A DNA stretch of 64,000 bases from Pseudomonadota bacterium (GTDB lineage Bacteria; Pseudomonadota; Alphaproteobacteria; Puniceispirillales; Marisalimonadaceae): assembly GCA_028382005.1 (NCBI GenBank), contig JAOESH010000003.1:61383-125382 (forward strand), given 5' to 3'. Each line of letters starts with the position of its first letter. Position 1 is the first letter of the stretch. The translations under genes and the position numbers were made by a program. Below are positions 8,858 to 18,271 of the stretch, piece by piece. The notes beneath the pieces were generated by a model. The model was not told the origin of the DNA and made no database searches. It worked only from the letters and a program-made list of their open reading frames with translations.

Positions 8858-10060
8858 ATGTCAGAAGCTTTTATATGTGAAGGAACAAGAACTCCTATAG
8901 GACGATTTGGGGGAGGTCTATCTTCAATTAGAACTGACGACCTTGCTTCACTTCCTTTGATTGCACTTAAAGCAAATTTAGCCAAAACAGATTGGGAAAA
9001 TTTAGAAGAGGTTTTCTTTGGCAATGCAAACCAAGCTGGTGAAGATAATCGTAATATTGCAAGAATGGCACTATTGTTGGCAGGGTTACCTCATACTGTA
9101 CCAGGAATAACACTTAATAGATTATGTGCCTCTGGTATGGAGGCCGTCACCAATGCATCTAGGATGATCAAGTCGAATGAAGCTGACTTTACTATTGCTG
9201 GTGGCGCAGAAAGTATGAGTAGAGCACCTTTTGTAATGCCAAAAGCCAGCACTCCATTTTCAAGAAATGCTGAAATTTATGACACAACAATAGGCTGGCG
9301 ATTTGTAAATCCTAAAATGAAAACTAATTTTGGCATTGATTCAATGCCAGAAACAGCCGAGAATATAGCAGAAAAATATCAAATTAATAGAAAAGACCAA
9401 GATAAAATGGCACTGGCTAGTCAAGAAAAAGCTTCAAAAGCTATCGCTAGTGGCAGGTTAGCTAAAGAAATAACACCCGTTGTTATTCCTCAAAGAAAAG
9501 GAGAATCAATTATTTTTGATGAAGACGAGCATCCAAGGTCAACTTCTATTGAAAAGCTAGCATCACTTCCAACTCCCTTTCGCAAAAATGGATCAGTGAC
9601 TGCTGGAAATGCTAGTGGTGTTAATGATGGAGCAGCTGCGCTCATAGTAGCAAGTGATGCGGGTATAAAAAGAAATTATTTAGTGCCTAGAGCAAGAATA
9701 GTTGCCGCAGCCAGTTCTGGAGTTGAGCCAGCATTTATGGGGATTGGGCCTGTTCCGGCATCATTAAAAGCACTAAAACTTGCTGGTTTAAAAATGGAAG
9801 ATATAGATGTTATTGAAATTAATGAAGCATTTGCTGCTCAAGGATTAGCAAGTCTAAGATCATTAGGAGTTGAAGATAATGATGAAAGAGTTAACCCAAA
9901 TGGAGGAGCAATTGCACTTGGTCATCCTCTTGGCATGTCTGGAACAAGACTCATTTTGACAGCAACTGAAGAATTAATTGAAACAAACAAAAAATACGCA
10001 CTATGCACTATGTGCGTTGGAGTTGGACAAGGAAGCGCTGTTATAATAGAAAGAATCTAA
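8858..10060 (+). CDS. pcaF: Thiolase, 3-oxoadipyl-CoA thiolase-like
   Basis: A 400-residue thiolase with all catalytic elements: Cys in LNRLCASGMEAV (about residue 90), NEAFAAQGL, GGAIALGHPLGMSGTR with the active His, and the C-terminal CTMCVGVGQGSA with the second Cys. The segment YDTTIGWRFVNPKM followed by SMPETAENIA is characteristic of PcaF-type 3-oxoadipyl-CoA thiolases, which cleave 3-oxoadipyl-CoA into succinyl-CoA and acetyl-CoA. No other beta-ketoadipate gene is present in the window, so acetoacetyl-CoA thiolase activity remains possible. A GGAG site precedes the ATG. Confidence 0.85.
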   Translation: MSEAFICEGTRTPIGRFGGGLSSIRTDDLASLPLIALKANLAKTDWENLEEVFFGNANQAGEDNRNIARMALLLAGLPHTVPGITLNRLCASGMEAVTNASRMIKSNEADFTIAGGAESMSRAPFVMPKASTPFSRNAEIYDTTIGWRFVNPKMKTNFGIDSMPETAENIAEKYQINRKDQDKMALASQEKASKAIASGRLAKEITPVVIPQRKGESIIFDEDEHPRSTSIEKLASLPTPFRKNGSVTAGNASGVNDGAAALIVASDAGIKRNYLVPRARIVAAASSGVEPAFMGIGPVPASLKALKLAGLKMEDIDVIEINEAFAAQGLASLRSLGVEDNDERVNPNGGAIALGHPLGMSGTRLILTATEELIETNKKYALCTMCVGVGQGSAVIIERI

Positions 10061-10064
10061 ACTT

Positions 10065-11177
10065 TTAATATTGATAAGCTTGCCGGTCTATAGACACAGT
10101 ACTGATATAAATAAAAATTTTGTCATTTTTGTATAATTTCAATTTTTTGAGATTAAAAGTGGTCATTCTTGCTCTTAAAATTTGTAGCGTACTATTTTTT
10201 TTCATTTTATTTAAAGATATAATAAGTTCTGAATATGCAGTTTTTTTCTCAGTTTCAATATTTAAGATTTTACCTATTAGTTCATTTTCGATAACAGGAA
10301 AATTAATCTTTAATTTAGAAACTATGACATCCCTAGACCTTATTCTAACTCTTACTATTTCATCCTTAATACCAGGCCGACCTGGAACAATTAATTCCTG
10401 ACCATTTATATTCAAAACTGTTACATTTAATGGTTCATTAATGCTTGATACAGCCCCCTCAATAATTGAGCTAGCTTCAAACTTTCCAATTAGACGTTGA
10501 AATTTATCGCTGTTGAGAATGTTTTCAGTAGACCCATATTCAATTTTTTTCCCATTATCAATTAATATAATTTGGTCTGCTATTTGAGAAATTTCTTCAA
10601 TAGAGTGTGAAACATACAAAATAGGGATCTTGAATTGTCTGTTAATTTTTTTTAAAAAAAACAATAATTTTGCTTTGTACCTAATATCTATATCTGACAT
10701 TGGCTCATCTAGTAGAAGATATTCTGGTTGTGTTAAAAGCGTTCTTGCTAGAGCTATTCTAAGTTTTTCTCCACCTGATAAATTGCTGGGGTATCGTTTT
10801 AAAAGTTTATTTAATGCCAGATTTTCTATTAAATTTTCTTTTGTAATTTTATGTTTGAATTTCAATTTACTTCTACTAAGAGCAAAATTAAGATTTTCAT
10901 TTACATTAAGATGTTCAAATAATATGGGATCTTGAAACATTGTTCCAAATGGTCTTTTATGAGGCGGTAACGTCTTTTTACCGTCTATGACAATATCATC
11001 AAGCTTAACTGTTATGTCTAGGTTATTAGTAAAACCTGCAATAGCTGATATGATTGTACTTTTACCAGAACCATTTGGACCATATAGGACTGTTATACCT
11101 TTGGACTTAAAGTCATGCTGAAAATTCAATTCAAAGCCTTCAAGTTGTCCATTTATTTTTACTAACATCTTAGTCAT
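10065..11177 (-). CDS. modC: Molybdate ABC transporter ATP-binding protein
   Basis: A 370-residue ABC ATPase: Walker A YGPNGSGKST, Q-loop MFQDPILF, signature LSGGEKLRIALART, Walker B YLLLDEP, and switch His in YVSHSIEE. After the ATPase domain (to about 235) a C-terminal Mop-like region follows (RVRIRSRDVIVSKL...NELIGKIL...ARMTTFNLKKLKL), which is what marks ModC. It shares one base with the upstream modB stop (TAATG), so the two are translationally coupled. It ends five bases from the convergent thiolase. Tungstate transport cannot be excluded. Confidence 0.88.
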   Translation of the reverse strand: MTKMLVKINGQLEGFELNFQHDFKSKGITVLYGPNGSGKSTIISAIAGFTNNLDITVKLDDIVIDGKKTLPPHKRPFGTMFQDPILFEHLNVNENLNFALSRSKLKFKHKITKENLIENLALNKLLKRYPSNLSGGEKLRIALARTLLTQPEYLLLDEPMSDIDIRYKAKLLFFLKKINRQFKIPILYVSHSIEEISQIADQIILIDNGKKIEYGSTENILNSDKFQRLIGKFEASSIIEGAVSSINEPLNVTVLNINGQELIVPGRPGIKDEIVRVRIRSRDVIVSKLKINFPVIENELIGKILNIETEKKTAYSELIISLNKMKKNSTLQILRARMTTFNLKKLKLYKNDKIFIYISTVSIDRQAYQY

Positions 11178-11869
11178 TACTTAACTCTTACTATCGAACT
11201 TTTATTTGAGTAATATAAGGTTAATAATATCAAAAATGAAAATATTAACATTCCACCTGCAAGAAAATGTGCTTTTGCAAAAGATAATTGTTCTACGTGA
11301 TCATATATTGAAATTGCTATTACTTTAGTTTTTCCATGGATACTTCCACCTACCATTAAAACTATTCCGAACTCTCCCATTGTATGTGCAAAAGATATAA
11401 TAAAAGATGTTAAAAAGCCTCTCTTACAAAGAGGTATAATTACATTAAAAAAAGTATCAAATGGTCCTGCACCCAAGCTTTTTGCTGTATTAAGTGTATC
11501 CACACCAATCTTTTCAAAAGCAGATTGAAGTGGTTGTATCCAGAATGGAAGTGAGTAAATGATAGACGCTAAAACCAAACCGTTAAAAGAAAAAATGAGC
11601 TGATTACCTGTTAATAGAATAAATATTTTTCCTAATGAGGTATCAGGACTAAAAAAAACTATTAAATAAAAACCAATAACTGTTGGAGGCAAAACTAATG
11701 GTAAAGTTACTAAAGTCTCTATTATCGCTTTAGATTTATTAGCTTTAAAGGCTAATAAATAAGCTATAGGGGTTCCAATTATAGCGAGACATACACATGT
11801 TGTTAAAGCTAATTTTAATGTAATAAGGAGTGCTATTATATCAGCATTAAAAAAATTGAGAATGTCCAT
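11177..11869 (-). CDS. modB: Molybdate ABC transporter permease
   Basis: A polytopic permease of about 230 residues. It has the ABC permease EAA loop (LNTAKSLGAGPFDTFFNVIIPLCKRG) and ModB features: LPLVLPPTVIGFYLI, SLPFWIQPLQSAFEKIG and the C-terminal HTMGEFGIVLMVGGSI. The ATG at 11869 is preferred to an in-frame TTG at 11881. The periplasmic binding protein ModA would be expected upstream, but the next gene is a divergent hydrolase, so modA is not at this locus. Confidence 0.9.
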   Translation of the reverse strand: MDILNFFNADIIALLITLKLALTTCVCLAIIGTPIAYLLAFKANKSKAIIETLVTLPLVLPPTVIGFYLIVFFSPDTSLGKIFILLTGNQLIFSFNGLVLASIIYSLPFWIQPLQSAFEKIGVDTLNTAKSLGAGPFDTFFNVIIPLCKRGFLTSFIISFAHTMGEFGIVLMVGGSIHGKTKVIAISIYDHVEQLSFAKAHFLAGGMLIFSFLILLTLYYSNKSSIVRVK

Positions 11870-11952
11870 ATATATAACCAATAGTAAGCAATTGTATTTG
11901 GTAAAAAAATTTATTTATTATATTATAATTAAGTTATACCTAGGAGAGAAAA

Positions 11953-12840
11953 ATGTCATTTATTAAAACTGATGATAATATCAAGTTATTTTACCAAACT
12001 AATGGCACAGGAGAACCAATTATATTTGTTCACGAGTTTGCTGGTGACTATCGTAGCTGGGAACCTCAGGTTAATTATTTTTCTAGATATAACCAGTGTA
12101 TTACATATTGTGCCAGGGGTTATCATCCTTCTGATATACCAGAAAACGAAATTGATTACAGCCAAGAGCGTGCATGGCAAGATATAGTTAACATAATGGA
12201 TAACTTAAAAATAGAAAAAGCACATATAGTAGGACTATCTATGGGAGGTTTTGCAACACTTCATCTAGGAATTGAAGCACCCCATCGAGTTAAAAGCCTA
12301 GTAATAGCGGGTTGCGGTTATGGGGCAATACCAATTAATAAAACTACTTATAACCAAGACGCTGATTTTTCAAATGTTTCATTTGATACTGCTCAAAATA
12401 TTATCAACAAGGGCATGGAAATTGTTGGATCAGAATACGCCTTAGGACCTTCACGAGTTCAGTTTCAAAATAAAGATCCGAAGGGTTGGCAATTATTTAA
12501 TGATCAATTAATCAAACATGATGCTGTTGGTTCTGCAAACACTCTTTTAGGTGTCCAAAATAAAAGGCCCAATTTATATGATCTTGAAAAAGAAATCTCT
12601 GAGATAGATAGTCCAACTTTAATAATCAATGGTGATGAAGATGATATGTGTCTTGAAGTAGGATTATTTTTAAAGAGAACTATTAAAACCTCTGGCTTGT
12701 TAATAGTTCCAAAAACTGGCCATACAATTAATTTAGAAGAACCTGCATTGTTTAATCATCATTTATCCGAATTTTACGCTTCCATTAATGCCTCAAAATG
12801 GAATCAAAGAGACAAAAGAGCTGGAATAGTTAAACTTTAG
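11953..12840 (+). CDS. Alpha/beta hydrolase
   Basis: A 295-residue alpha/beta-hydrolase with the oxyanion segment IIFVHEFAGD (about 23-32), nucleophile Ser96 in GLSMGGF, and a C-terminal VPKTGHTINLEEP histidine with NGDEDD as the likely acid region. The HEFAGDYRSWEPQ start and CARGYHPSD segment resemble ring-cleavage-product or enol-lactone hydrolase-type enzymes, but substrate assignment is not possible. A GGAGAG site precedes the ATG and an exact TATAAT lies at 11924-11929. Its last four bases overlap the convergent yajQ stop. Confidence 0.85.
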   Translation: MSFIKTDDNIKLFYQTNGTGEPIIFVHEFAGDYRSWEPQVNYFSRYNQCITYCARGYHPSDIPENEIDYSQERAWQDIVNIMDNLKIEKAHIVGLSMGGFATLHLGIEAPHRVKSLVIAGCGYGAIPINKTTYNQDADFSNVSFDTAQNIINKGMEIVGSEYALGPSRVQFQNKDPKGWQLFNDQLIKHDAVGSANTLLGVQNKRPNLYDLEKEISEIDSPTLIINGDEDDMCLEVGLFLKRTIKTSGLLIVPKTGHTINLEEPALFNHHLSEFYASINASKWNQRDKRAGIVKL

Positions 12841-13322
12841 TCTCTGAAATTTTCATATTGCAGTGGATGTTTTAAGTTTAAATCTTTTATTAACTTGATA
12901 GCGTCTTGAAGGTCGTCTCTTTTCTTTCCAGACACCCTTACTTCGTCACCCTGGATAGAAGTTTGTGTTTTGCTTTTAGACTGTTTAATTACTTTAACAA
13001 TTTTTTGAGCTGTTTCTCTGTCTATTCCCTGTTTAACAATCACTTCTTGCCTTATAGAGTTACCTGAAGCTGCTTCTGGTTTTTCAAATTCTAACGCGCC
13101 AGTATCAACCTTTTTTCTGGTTAAATAAGTGATAAGAAGTTCTTCGACTTGTTTTCTTTTTAATTCATCGTCAGCTTTAATAATAATTTTGTCTTCTTGC
13201 TGCTCAACTTCACAAGCACTGCCCTTGAAATCATACCTTGTATTGATCTCTTTTTTCACTCCATCTAAAGCATTTTGAACTGATGGCATATCAATTTTAC
13301 TTACAATATCAAAACTAGGCAT
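12837..13322 (-). CDS. yajQ: YajQ family nucleotide-binding protein
   Basis: 161 residues, full length for the family. The opening MPSFDIVSKIDMPSVQNALD, the central NTRYDFKGS, and the second half IVKVIKQSKSKTQTSIQGDEVRVSGKKRDDLQ are nearly invariant in YajQ proteins. Members bind cyclic di-GMP or other nucleotides; in Xanthomonas a homologue acts as a c-di-GMP effector. A GGAAG ribosome site precedes the ATG. The gene is monocistronic. Confidence 0.94.
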   Translation of the reverse strand: MPSFDIVSKIDMPSVQNALDGVKKEINTRYDFKGSACEVEQQEDKIIIKADDELKRKQVEELLITYLTRKKVDTGALEFEKPEAASGNSIRQEVIVKQGIDRETAQKIVKVIKQSKSKTQTSIQGDEVRVSGKKRDDLQDAIKLIKDLNLKHPLQYENFRD

Positions 13323-13462
13323 ATTTCACTTCCTTTAATAAAATTAATTAATAATATAAGCTGAATTTACAAATTACTCAAACAATCTAAATAAAAGTTG
13401 ATAGATTTGTTGTTAAATTATAGATTATACTTACACCCTAATTTAACTTTTTAAAGCATAAT

Positions 13463-14260
13463 ATGGATACTATATTTAAATTAATATTACTTATTCCCTT
13501 AATTGTCAGTTCCTATTTTTTATTTATTAATATTGGATTATGGTCAATGTTTCCAATATGGACATTATGCGGATTAATAGATGTTTCCAGACACAAAACA
13601 ATGAATTTAAAATTGATAAAAGAGTATTTCTTTGGAAAAGGATTTCTAACTTTTATTCTGTCTCCTTTAAATTTATTTGCAGATTTATTATCATTTAGAA
13701 ATCTTCACACTTTTAAAGTCGAAGATCTCCCAACAGAACACCAAAATGAAGTTAATGACATAACTTCACTATTTGATAAAAACTCTAAGGAAATTGGAAA
13801 AAGATTTGAAGATGCTGTTGGGGATAATAGATCAATGTTATTTTATCAATGGTATGGTTACAAATTAGACGAATCAATGACAGATTTTAATAATGACTAT
13901 AAGTATATCAAAACCATTGGTGTTTCTTTGTTTAGAGAAAAGACTTCTACATCTAGACATTTTGGACCTTTGAGGATGACTTATCGCATATTATATAACT
14001 TTAATAAGGTTCAAAATGAAGGTTCTTTCATAGAAGCTGATGGAAGAATTAATAAATGGAAATATGATCCTTTATTTATATTTGACGATACGTTAATTCA
14101 TCAAAGTTTTAACGAAGAGGATAACCTAAGGTATTGCGCATTTATAGATATTATAAGACCATCATATTTCGATAACATTATGAAATTTATTTTGTCAGGT
14201 GTAGGGTTTTTACTTAAAAACACTAGAAGTATTTTTTACAAAAACTGGAAAATGATTTAA
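13463..14260 (+). CDS. Membrane-anchored aspartyl/asparaginyl beta-hydroxylase-like protein
   Basis: 265 residues. Two hydrophobic segments at the N-terminus (about 5-27 and 28-40) look like an anchor. The C-terminal half resembles the Asp/Asn beta-hydroxylase fold of Fe(II)/2-oxoglutarate dioxygenases: STSRHFGPLRMTYRILYNF with His166, then a WKYDPLFIFDDTLIHQSFN block with His213, then Arg223 in NLRYCAFIDIIRP, the usual 2-oxoglutarate-binding Arg. The two-His arrangement without a clear acid is known in this family. Related bacterial enzymes act on lipid A or peptides; the substrate here is unknown. Family call is from motifs only. Confidence 0.62.
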   Translation: MDTIFKLILLIPLIVSSYFLFINIGLWSMFPIWTLCGLIDVSRHKTMNLKLIKEYFFGKGFLTFILSPLNLFADLLSFRNLHTFKVEDLPTEHQNEVNDITSLFDKNSKEIGKRFEDAVGDNRSMLFYQWYGYKLDESMTDFNNDYKYIKTIGVSLFREKTSTSRHFGPLRMTYRILYNFNKVQNEGSFIEADGRINKWKYDPLFIFDDTLIHQSFNEEDNLRYCAFIDIIRPSYFDNIMKFILSGVGFLLKNTRSIFYKNWKMI

Positions 14261-14272
14261 TCAAAACAATTT

Positions 14273-15412
14273 TTATGCGTTTGGCATCAAGATCTGTCTG
14301 ACTACTTCACCTTTTGATAGTTTATCAAAACCTTCATTTAAATCTTCAAAAGTTATTTTCCCGTCTATAAGCTTATCTACAGGTAAACGGCCCTGTTGAA
14401 ATAAATTTAAAAACCTTGGTACATCTCTAACTGGAACACATGAACCCATATAACTTCCTAATATCGATTTTTCCTGAGCAACTAAATCACTATGATTAAA
14501 ACTGAATTGTGTATTAATTGGAGATAATCCAGCTGTTACAACTGTGCCACCATATCGAATAAGTTCGTACGCTGTATTCATTGCTGGAATTACTCCTGCT
14601 AAGTCAATTGCAAAATCAACTCCTCCCTTTGTTAACTCTCTTATTTCTTCAATAGTATCATTTTTTCTACTATCAAAACAATGAGTTGCACCGAGTTCCT
14701 TTGCACGAACAAATTTTGATGGATCAATATCAACTGCTATAATAGTTTCTGCGCCACCTAGCTTTGCTCCAATGATGCCATTTAAGCCAACACCACCTAA
14801 ACCAATAATAGCAACAGAATCTCCAGGTCTTATTCTTGCAGTATTTATAACAGCTCCAACTCCAGTCATTACAGCACACCCGAATAAAGCTGCATCTTGA
14901 ATGTTTACAGACTTGTCAATTACAACCACTGACCCCCTATCAACAACGCTATATTGAGACATGCATGAAACACCTGTATGATGATTTAACACATTACCAT
15001 CTAAATCAGTTAATCTACTACCTCCAGACATTAGTTGTCCTTTACCTTTAGTGGCCGCCGCAAGCTCACATACTTGAGGTCGTCCTTCAAGACAACGTCT
15101 ACAACGACCGCAAGAAGGAGAAAATTGAAAAGAAACATGATCTCCTATTTTAACATCCTTAACTGCACTTCCTACTTCAACAACTTCGCCTGCACCTTCA
15201 TGACCTATAACTAATGGAAGTGGCATTACTCTTGACCCATTAATAACAGAAAGGTCTGAATGGCAAAGCCCCGCGCCTTTTACCTGCACAAGAACCTCAT
15301 TTTCAAGTGGAGGGGATATCCTTATTTCTTCTATTGATAATGGTTTTGAGTCTTTGTAAGGCTCCGTTAATTTATTATTCCTTATAACTGCTGCCTTGCA
15401 TGTAATTGACAT
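14273..15412 (-). CDS. Zinc-dependent alcohol dehydrogenase (MDR family), last gene of the nitrile hydratase run
   Basis: 379 residues. Catalytic zinc site in GAGLCHSDLS and GHEGAGEVVEVG, structural zinc cysteines in CGRCRRCLEGRPQVC, and NAD-binding Rossmann loop AIIGLGGVGLNG followed by AVDIDPSKF, whose Asp favours NAD. The length and the insert after the structural lobe resemble class I/III long MDR dehydrogenases. Its ATG abuts the stop of the nitrile hydratase accessory gene (TGAATG) and its AGGAG lies inside that gene, so the two are co-expressed. It may oxidise an alcohol linked to the nitrile pathway; the substrate is unknown. Confidence 0.88.
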   Translation of the reverse strand: MSITCKAAVIRNNKLTEPYKDSKPLSIEEIRISPPLENEVLVQVKGAGLCHSDLSVINGSRVMPLPLVIGHEGAGEVVEVGSAVKDVKIGDHVSFQFSPSCGRCRRCLEGRPQVCELAAATKGKGQLMSGGSRLTDLDGNVLNHHTGVSCMSQYSVVDRGSVVVIDKSVNIQDAALFGCAVMTGVGAVINTARIRPGDSVAIIGLGGVGLNGIIGAKLGGAETIIAVDIDPSKFVRAKELGATHCFDSRKNDTIEEIRELTKGGVDFAIDLAGVIPAMNTAYELIRYGGTVVTAGLSPINTQFSFNHSDLVAQEKSILGSYMGSCVPVRDVPRFLNLFQQGRLPVDKLIDGKITFEDLNEGFDKLSKGEVVRQILMPNA

Positions 15413-15778
15413 TCAAACACTCCTACTATTAATCTTCACTGGTTTTCCATGAGGTGTTGATAGATAAGCTTTGGTCCAATCATCTTTTAACAAGGATAAA
15501 ACATCTATATCACCTATTTTTTTTAAAATAATTATTTTTTCTAGAGCTGTTAACCAACAATTAAAATAATCATCATTACCATCTAAATCACTTAGCTTTA
15601 ACCTAGCTTCTTTCAAAGAAATTCCAAATATTTCAACAAATTCAGTCCAAGAGAAATTTCCATTCACCGATAATTGAACAGTAATAGCAAAGATTTGTCC
15701 ATGCCACGGGTTTTGAAAAGCAACCTGATCTTCAACTAAGTTAGTAAAAGGTAAATTAAAACTTGATTTACTATTCAT
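15413..15778 (-). CDS. Nitrile hydratase accessory (activator) protein
   Basis: 121 residues, similar to the N-terminal half of nitrile hydratase beta subunits: AFQNPWHGQIFAITVQLSVNG, SWTEFVEIFGISL, and DYFNCWLTALEKIIILK. Stand-alone proteins of this kind (P14K/NhlE-type) deliver cobalt to the alpha subunit by subunit swapping. Its place directly behind nthA-nthB fits, as in Pseudomonas putida type gene order. It could also be compared to the short alpha subunit of thiocyanate hydrolase, but the full-length beta gene next to it argues for nitrile hydratase. Confidence 0.82.
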   Translation of the reverse strand: MNSKSSFNLPFTNLVEDQVAFQNPWHGQIFAITVQLSVNGNFSWTEFVEIFGISLKEARLKLSDLDGNDDYFNCWLTALEKIIILKKIGDIDVLSLLKDDWTKAYLSTPHGKPVKINSRSV

Positions 15779-15794
15779 AACAATCTCAAATAAG

Positions 15795-16535
15795 TTAAGT
15801 ATTATTACTTTTTAAATAAGGTTCCCACAAATCTAAATAAATACTATCATTGCTGTTCTCAGCTGAAACACCCCACAATTCTAACGCTTTAAATTCAACA
15901 GTGTATAAAGGTAAAGGATTCTCTCCATTTGCATGTGCATTTTTATCAGGAAATACATGTGAGCCATTATAAGAATAAATTATACCTTCTCTGCCCATAA
16001 CATATGATGGAAGACGAGTATGTCCACCATTTATGTCTTCGTTTGGACTATATTTAACTGTAACTACTTTTTCATTAATTTTATAAATAGGTGAAATATT
16101 AGTTTTTCTAAGTGAAGGGCCACCCCAACCCAATGTTTTTTGAACGTCCTTTGCTAACCAAGTCCTTTTGTCTAATTTGGTGCTTTTGTCAGAATTTAAG
16201 GTTAAGTCTTTCTTTTCAACTAAATTTATAACTTCCTTTAACTCACTCATTGAGACTAGCTCTTTGTCAATTAATAGGTTAGTGAGTGCCGCTAACCATT
16301 TTTCATAATACGAATAATTCATATAATCACGAGGCGGTAAACACTCTCTATAATGTCTACTTATGTCAATATTCCATTCACCTAACCCACCTGCCGCTAA
16401 AGTGATAGCCCAAGCTTTTGCATGCCATTCATATTTAAATGTAGGTTCATTATTATCAATTTTATTGTCTTTTTTCCTAGGTATAGGAATAGGGCCATCA
16501 CCAAATCGTCCACCCATATCATGAAGTCTACTCAT
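15795..16535 (-). CDS. nthB: Nitrile hydratase beta subunit
   Basis: 246 residues. The opening [17 protein letters not shown] is nearly diagnostic. The helical N-half ([25 protein letters not shown]...[22 protein letters not shown]) and the SH3-like C-half with [16 protein letters not shown] and [10 protein letters not shown] complete the beta subunit. Arg residues in HTRLPxYVxGR reach the metal centre of the alpha subunit. The ATG overlaps the nthA stop by four bases. With nthA it forms the enzyme that hydrates nitriles to amides. Confidence 0.93.
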   Translation of the reverse strand: MSRLHDMGGRFGDGPIPIPRKKDNKIDNNEPTFKYEWHAKAWAITLAAGGLGEWNIDISRHYRECLPPRDYMNYSYYEKWLAALTNLLIDKELVSMSELKEVINLVEKKDLTLNSDKSTKLDKRTWLAKDVQKTLGWGGPSLRKTNISPIYKINEKVVTVKYSPNEDINGGHTRLPSYVMGREGIIYSYNGSHVFPDKNAHANGENPLPLYTVEFKALELWGVSAENSNDSIYLDLWEPYLKSNNT

Positions 16536-17155
16536 CTTGCATTCTCAGGTAATCCAGTTCCAATCATAGAGTTACGTGTTACTAATTTAGCTAACTCATT
16601 TTCATCCATATCTTCTGTTCCCAATGGCCTCATTGGCAACACTAAATATCTTAGTTCAGCTGTAGAATCCCATACTTTAACTTTTATTTGTGGGTCAACA
16701 TTCACACCAAATTCAGAAAGAACTTTTCTTGGCTCTCTAACCGTTCTAGATCTATATTCGTCACTTTTATACCAGGTTGGTGGAATACCTAAGACTGGCC
16801 AAGGATAACAGCTACATAAAGTACAAACTACAATGTTATGAACTTCTGGTGTATTTTCGACTACAACCATATTTTCACCTTGTCTACCCTGATAACTTAA
16901 TTCTCTTATAGCGGCCGTTGCATCTTTAAGGAGCCTTTTCTTATAATTTTCATCCACCCATGCTTTTGCTACTACCTTAGCTCCATTTTGTGGACCAATC
17001 TTATTTTCATAGGTATCAATTAGCTCATCTAATGTTTTAGGATCTATTAATCCTTTGCCTAGTAACAACGTCTCAATTGCTTTGACTCTTAACTCAGGAT
17101 CAGAAGGCAAATGAGAATGCGCATCTTCATGGTTATGTTTTTTATTTGAAGTCAT
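16532..17155 (-). CDS. nthA: Nitrile hydratase alpha subunit, cobalt type
   Basis: 207 residues. The metal-binding motif [14 protein letters not shown] places Cys111, Cys114 and Cys116 around the low-spin metal; in mature enzymes two of these are oxidised to sulfinic/sulfenic acid. The Thr in CTLCSC and the following Tyr are typical of cobalt enzymes, while iron enzymes have CSLCSCT. Further matches: [16 protein letters not shown] near the start, [19 protein letters not shown], and [17 protein letters not shown]. An N-terminal His-rich stretch ([11 protein letters not shown]) is common and may bind metal. It heads the three nitrile hydratase genes and lies 44 bases behind an alcohol dehydrogenase gene. 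No amidase gene is present in this window. Confidence 0.95.
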   Translation of the reverse strand: MTSNKKHNHEDAHSHLPSDPELRVKAIETLLLGKGLIDPKTLDELIDTYENKIGPQNGAKVVAKAWVDENYKKRLLKDATAAIRELSYQGRQGENMVVVENTPEVHNIVVCTLCSCYPWPVLGIPPTWYKSDEYRSRTVREPRKVLSEFGVNVDPQIKVKVWDSTAELRYLVLPMRPLGTEDMDENELAKLVTRNSMIGTGLPENAR

Positions 17156-17199
17156 TATATTTACTCACTTTTATTATTTTTTTTATTTGAAGTTAGCTT

Positions 17200-18246
17200 T
17201 TAATTAGGTACCAAAACAATTCGTCCATTCACTTTACCTGCTCTTAAATCTAACATAGCTTCATTAGCTGTCTCTAAAGCTTGTTTTTTTACAGGTATAA
17301 GCTTTGTATTTCCTTGCTTAATTATTTCTACTAATTCTTTTAATTCTCTCAATTCACCAACATAAGAACCTTTTAAAGTAATCGATCTCATTGGTACAAG
17401 CGGAAGAGATAATTTCAATGATCCACCATATAAGCCAACCACAATTACTATCCCACCTTTTTTAACTAAGGATAATCCAAAGTCAGTTGTTTCTGGTCTT
17501 CCTACAAAATCAATTGCAGCCTTTGCTCCTATTCCTACTACATCTCTTATTGCATCTTTATCATCAGGGGAAAAAGCTTTGTTAGCTCCAGCTTCAAGGG
17601 CTTTTTCTCTTTTTTCTGGGTCATTATCTATAACCAAAACCTTAGCTTCATGAACAGTAGAAGATAATAAAATTCCATTAATACCAACTCCTCCAGCACC
17701 AATAATAACTATCCAATCATTAGCAGAAGCAAGTGGTATTTTTTTTAATGCGCTAAAAGCAGTTAATCCTGAACAGGCATAAGGTGCAGCAGTTGCTGGA
17801 TCCATATCTCCATAAGATACCAAATACCTACCATCAGGTACTATTATATGATCTGAATAACCACCATCAAGCCTTGCACCTAAATATTTAGGTGCTTCAC
17901 ATAAAGTCTCGTTACCTTCGACACAAGCCTCACAACTTCCACATCCTATCCATGGAAAAACAATACCACTATCTCCAATTTCAATGTTCTTAGCTTCTTC
18001 TCCTAAAGCAACAACGGTACCTGTAATTTCATGACCAGGCGTAAAAGGTAATTTTGTACCTCTATCAGCTAAAGTGATTCTATTCCCATCACCAAGATCG
18101 AAGTATCCGTCTGCTAAATGAAGATCACTATGGCAAACACCACACGCTGATATTTTAACTAGTATCTCTTTGCCTTTAGGTTCAGGATTTTTATATTCTC
18201 TTAATTCTAGTGGCTTACCAAAATCAACAACTTGATAACTTTTCAT
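17200..18246 (-). CDS. Zinc-dependent alcohol dehydrogenase (MDR family)
   Basis: 348 residues. Catalytic zinc: ACGVCHSDLHLADG and PGHEITGTVVALG; structural zinc: IGCGSCEACVEGNETLC; Rossmann loop IIGAGGVGING with LVIDNDPEKRE. It is distinct from the other alcohol dehydrogenase of the same run (different length and little similarity outside motifs), so the two probably handle different substrates or steps. It sits between the lyase gene (25 bases upstream) and nthA. The organism may use it to oxidise a hydroxylated nitrile or a product alcohol; this is inference. Confidence 0.88.
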   Translation of the reverse strand: MKSYQVVDFGKPLELREYKNPEPKGKEILVKISACGVCHSDLHLADGYFDLGDGNRITLADRGTKLPFTPGHEITGTVVALGEEAKNIEIGDSGIVFPWIGCGSCEACVEGNETLCEAPKYLGARLDGGYSDHIIVPDGRYLVSYGDMDPATAAPYACSGLTAFSALKKIPLASANDWIVIIGAGGVGINGILLSSTVHEAKVLVIDNDPEKREKALEAGANKAFSPDDKDAIRDVVGIGAKAAIDFVGRPETTDFGLSLVKKGGIVIVVGLYGGSLKLSLPLVPMRSITLKGSYVGELRELKELVEIIKQGNTKLIPVKKQALETANEAMLDLRAGKVNGRIVLVPN

Positions 18247-18271
18247 TTTACTTCACCCTCACCAACATTAA

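Noticed and set aside
15413..17155. Thiocyanate hydrolase as alternative for the nitrile hydratase genes
   Set aside because: The beta gene is full length (246 residues) with both halves fused, while thiocyanate hydrolase has them split into two subunits; the 121-residue gene fits an activator.
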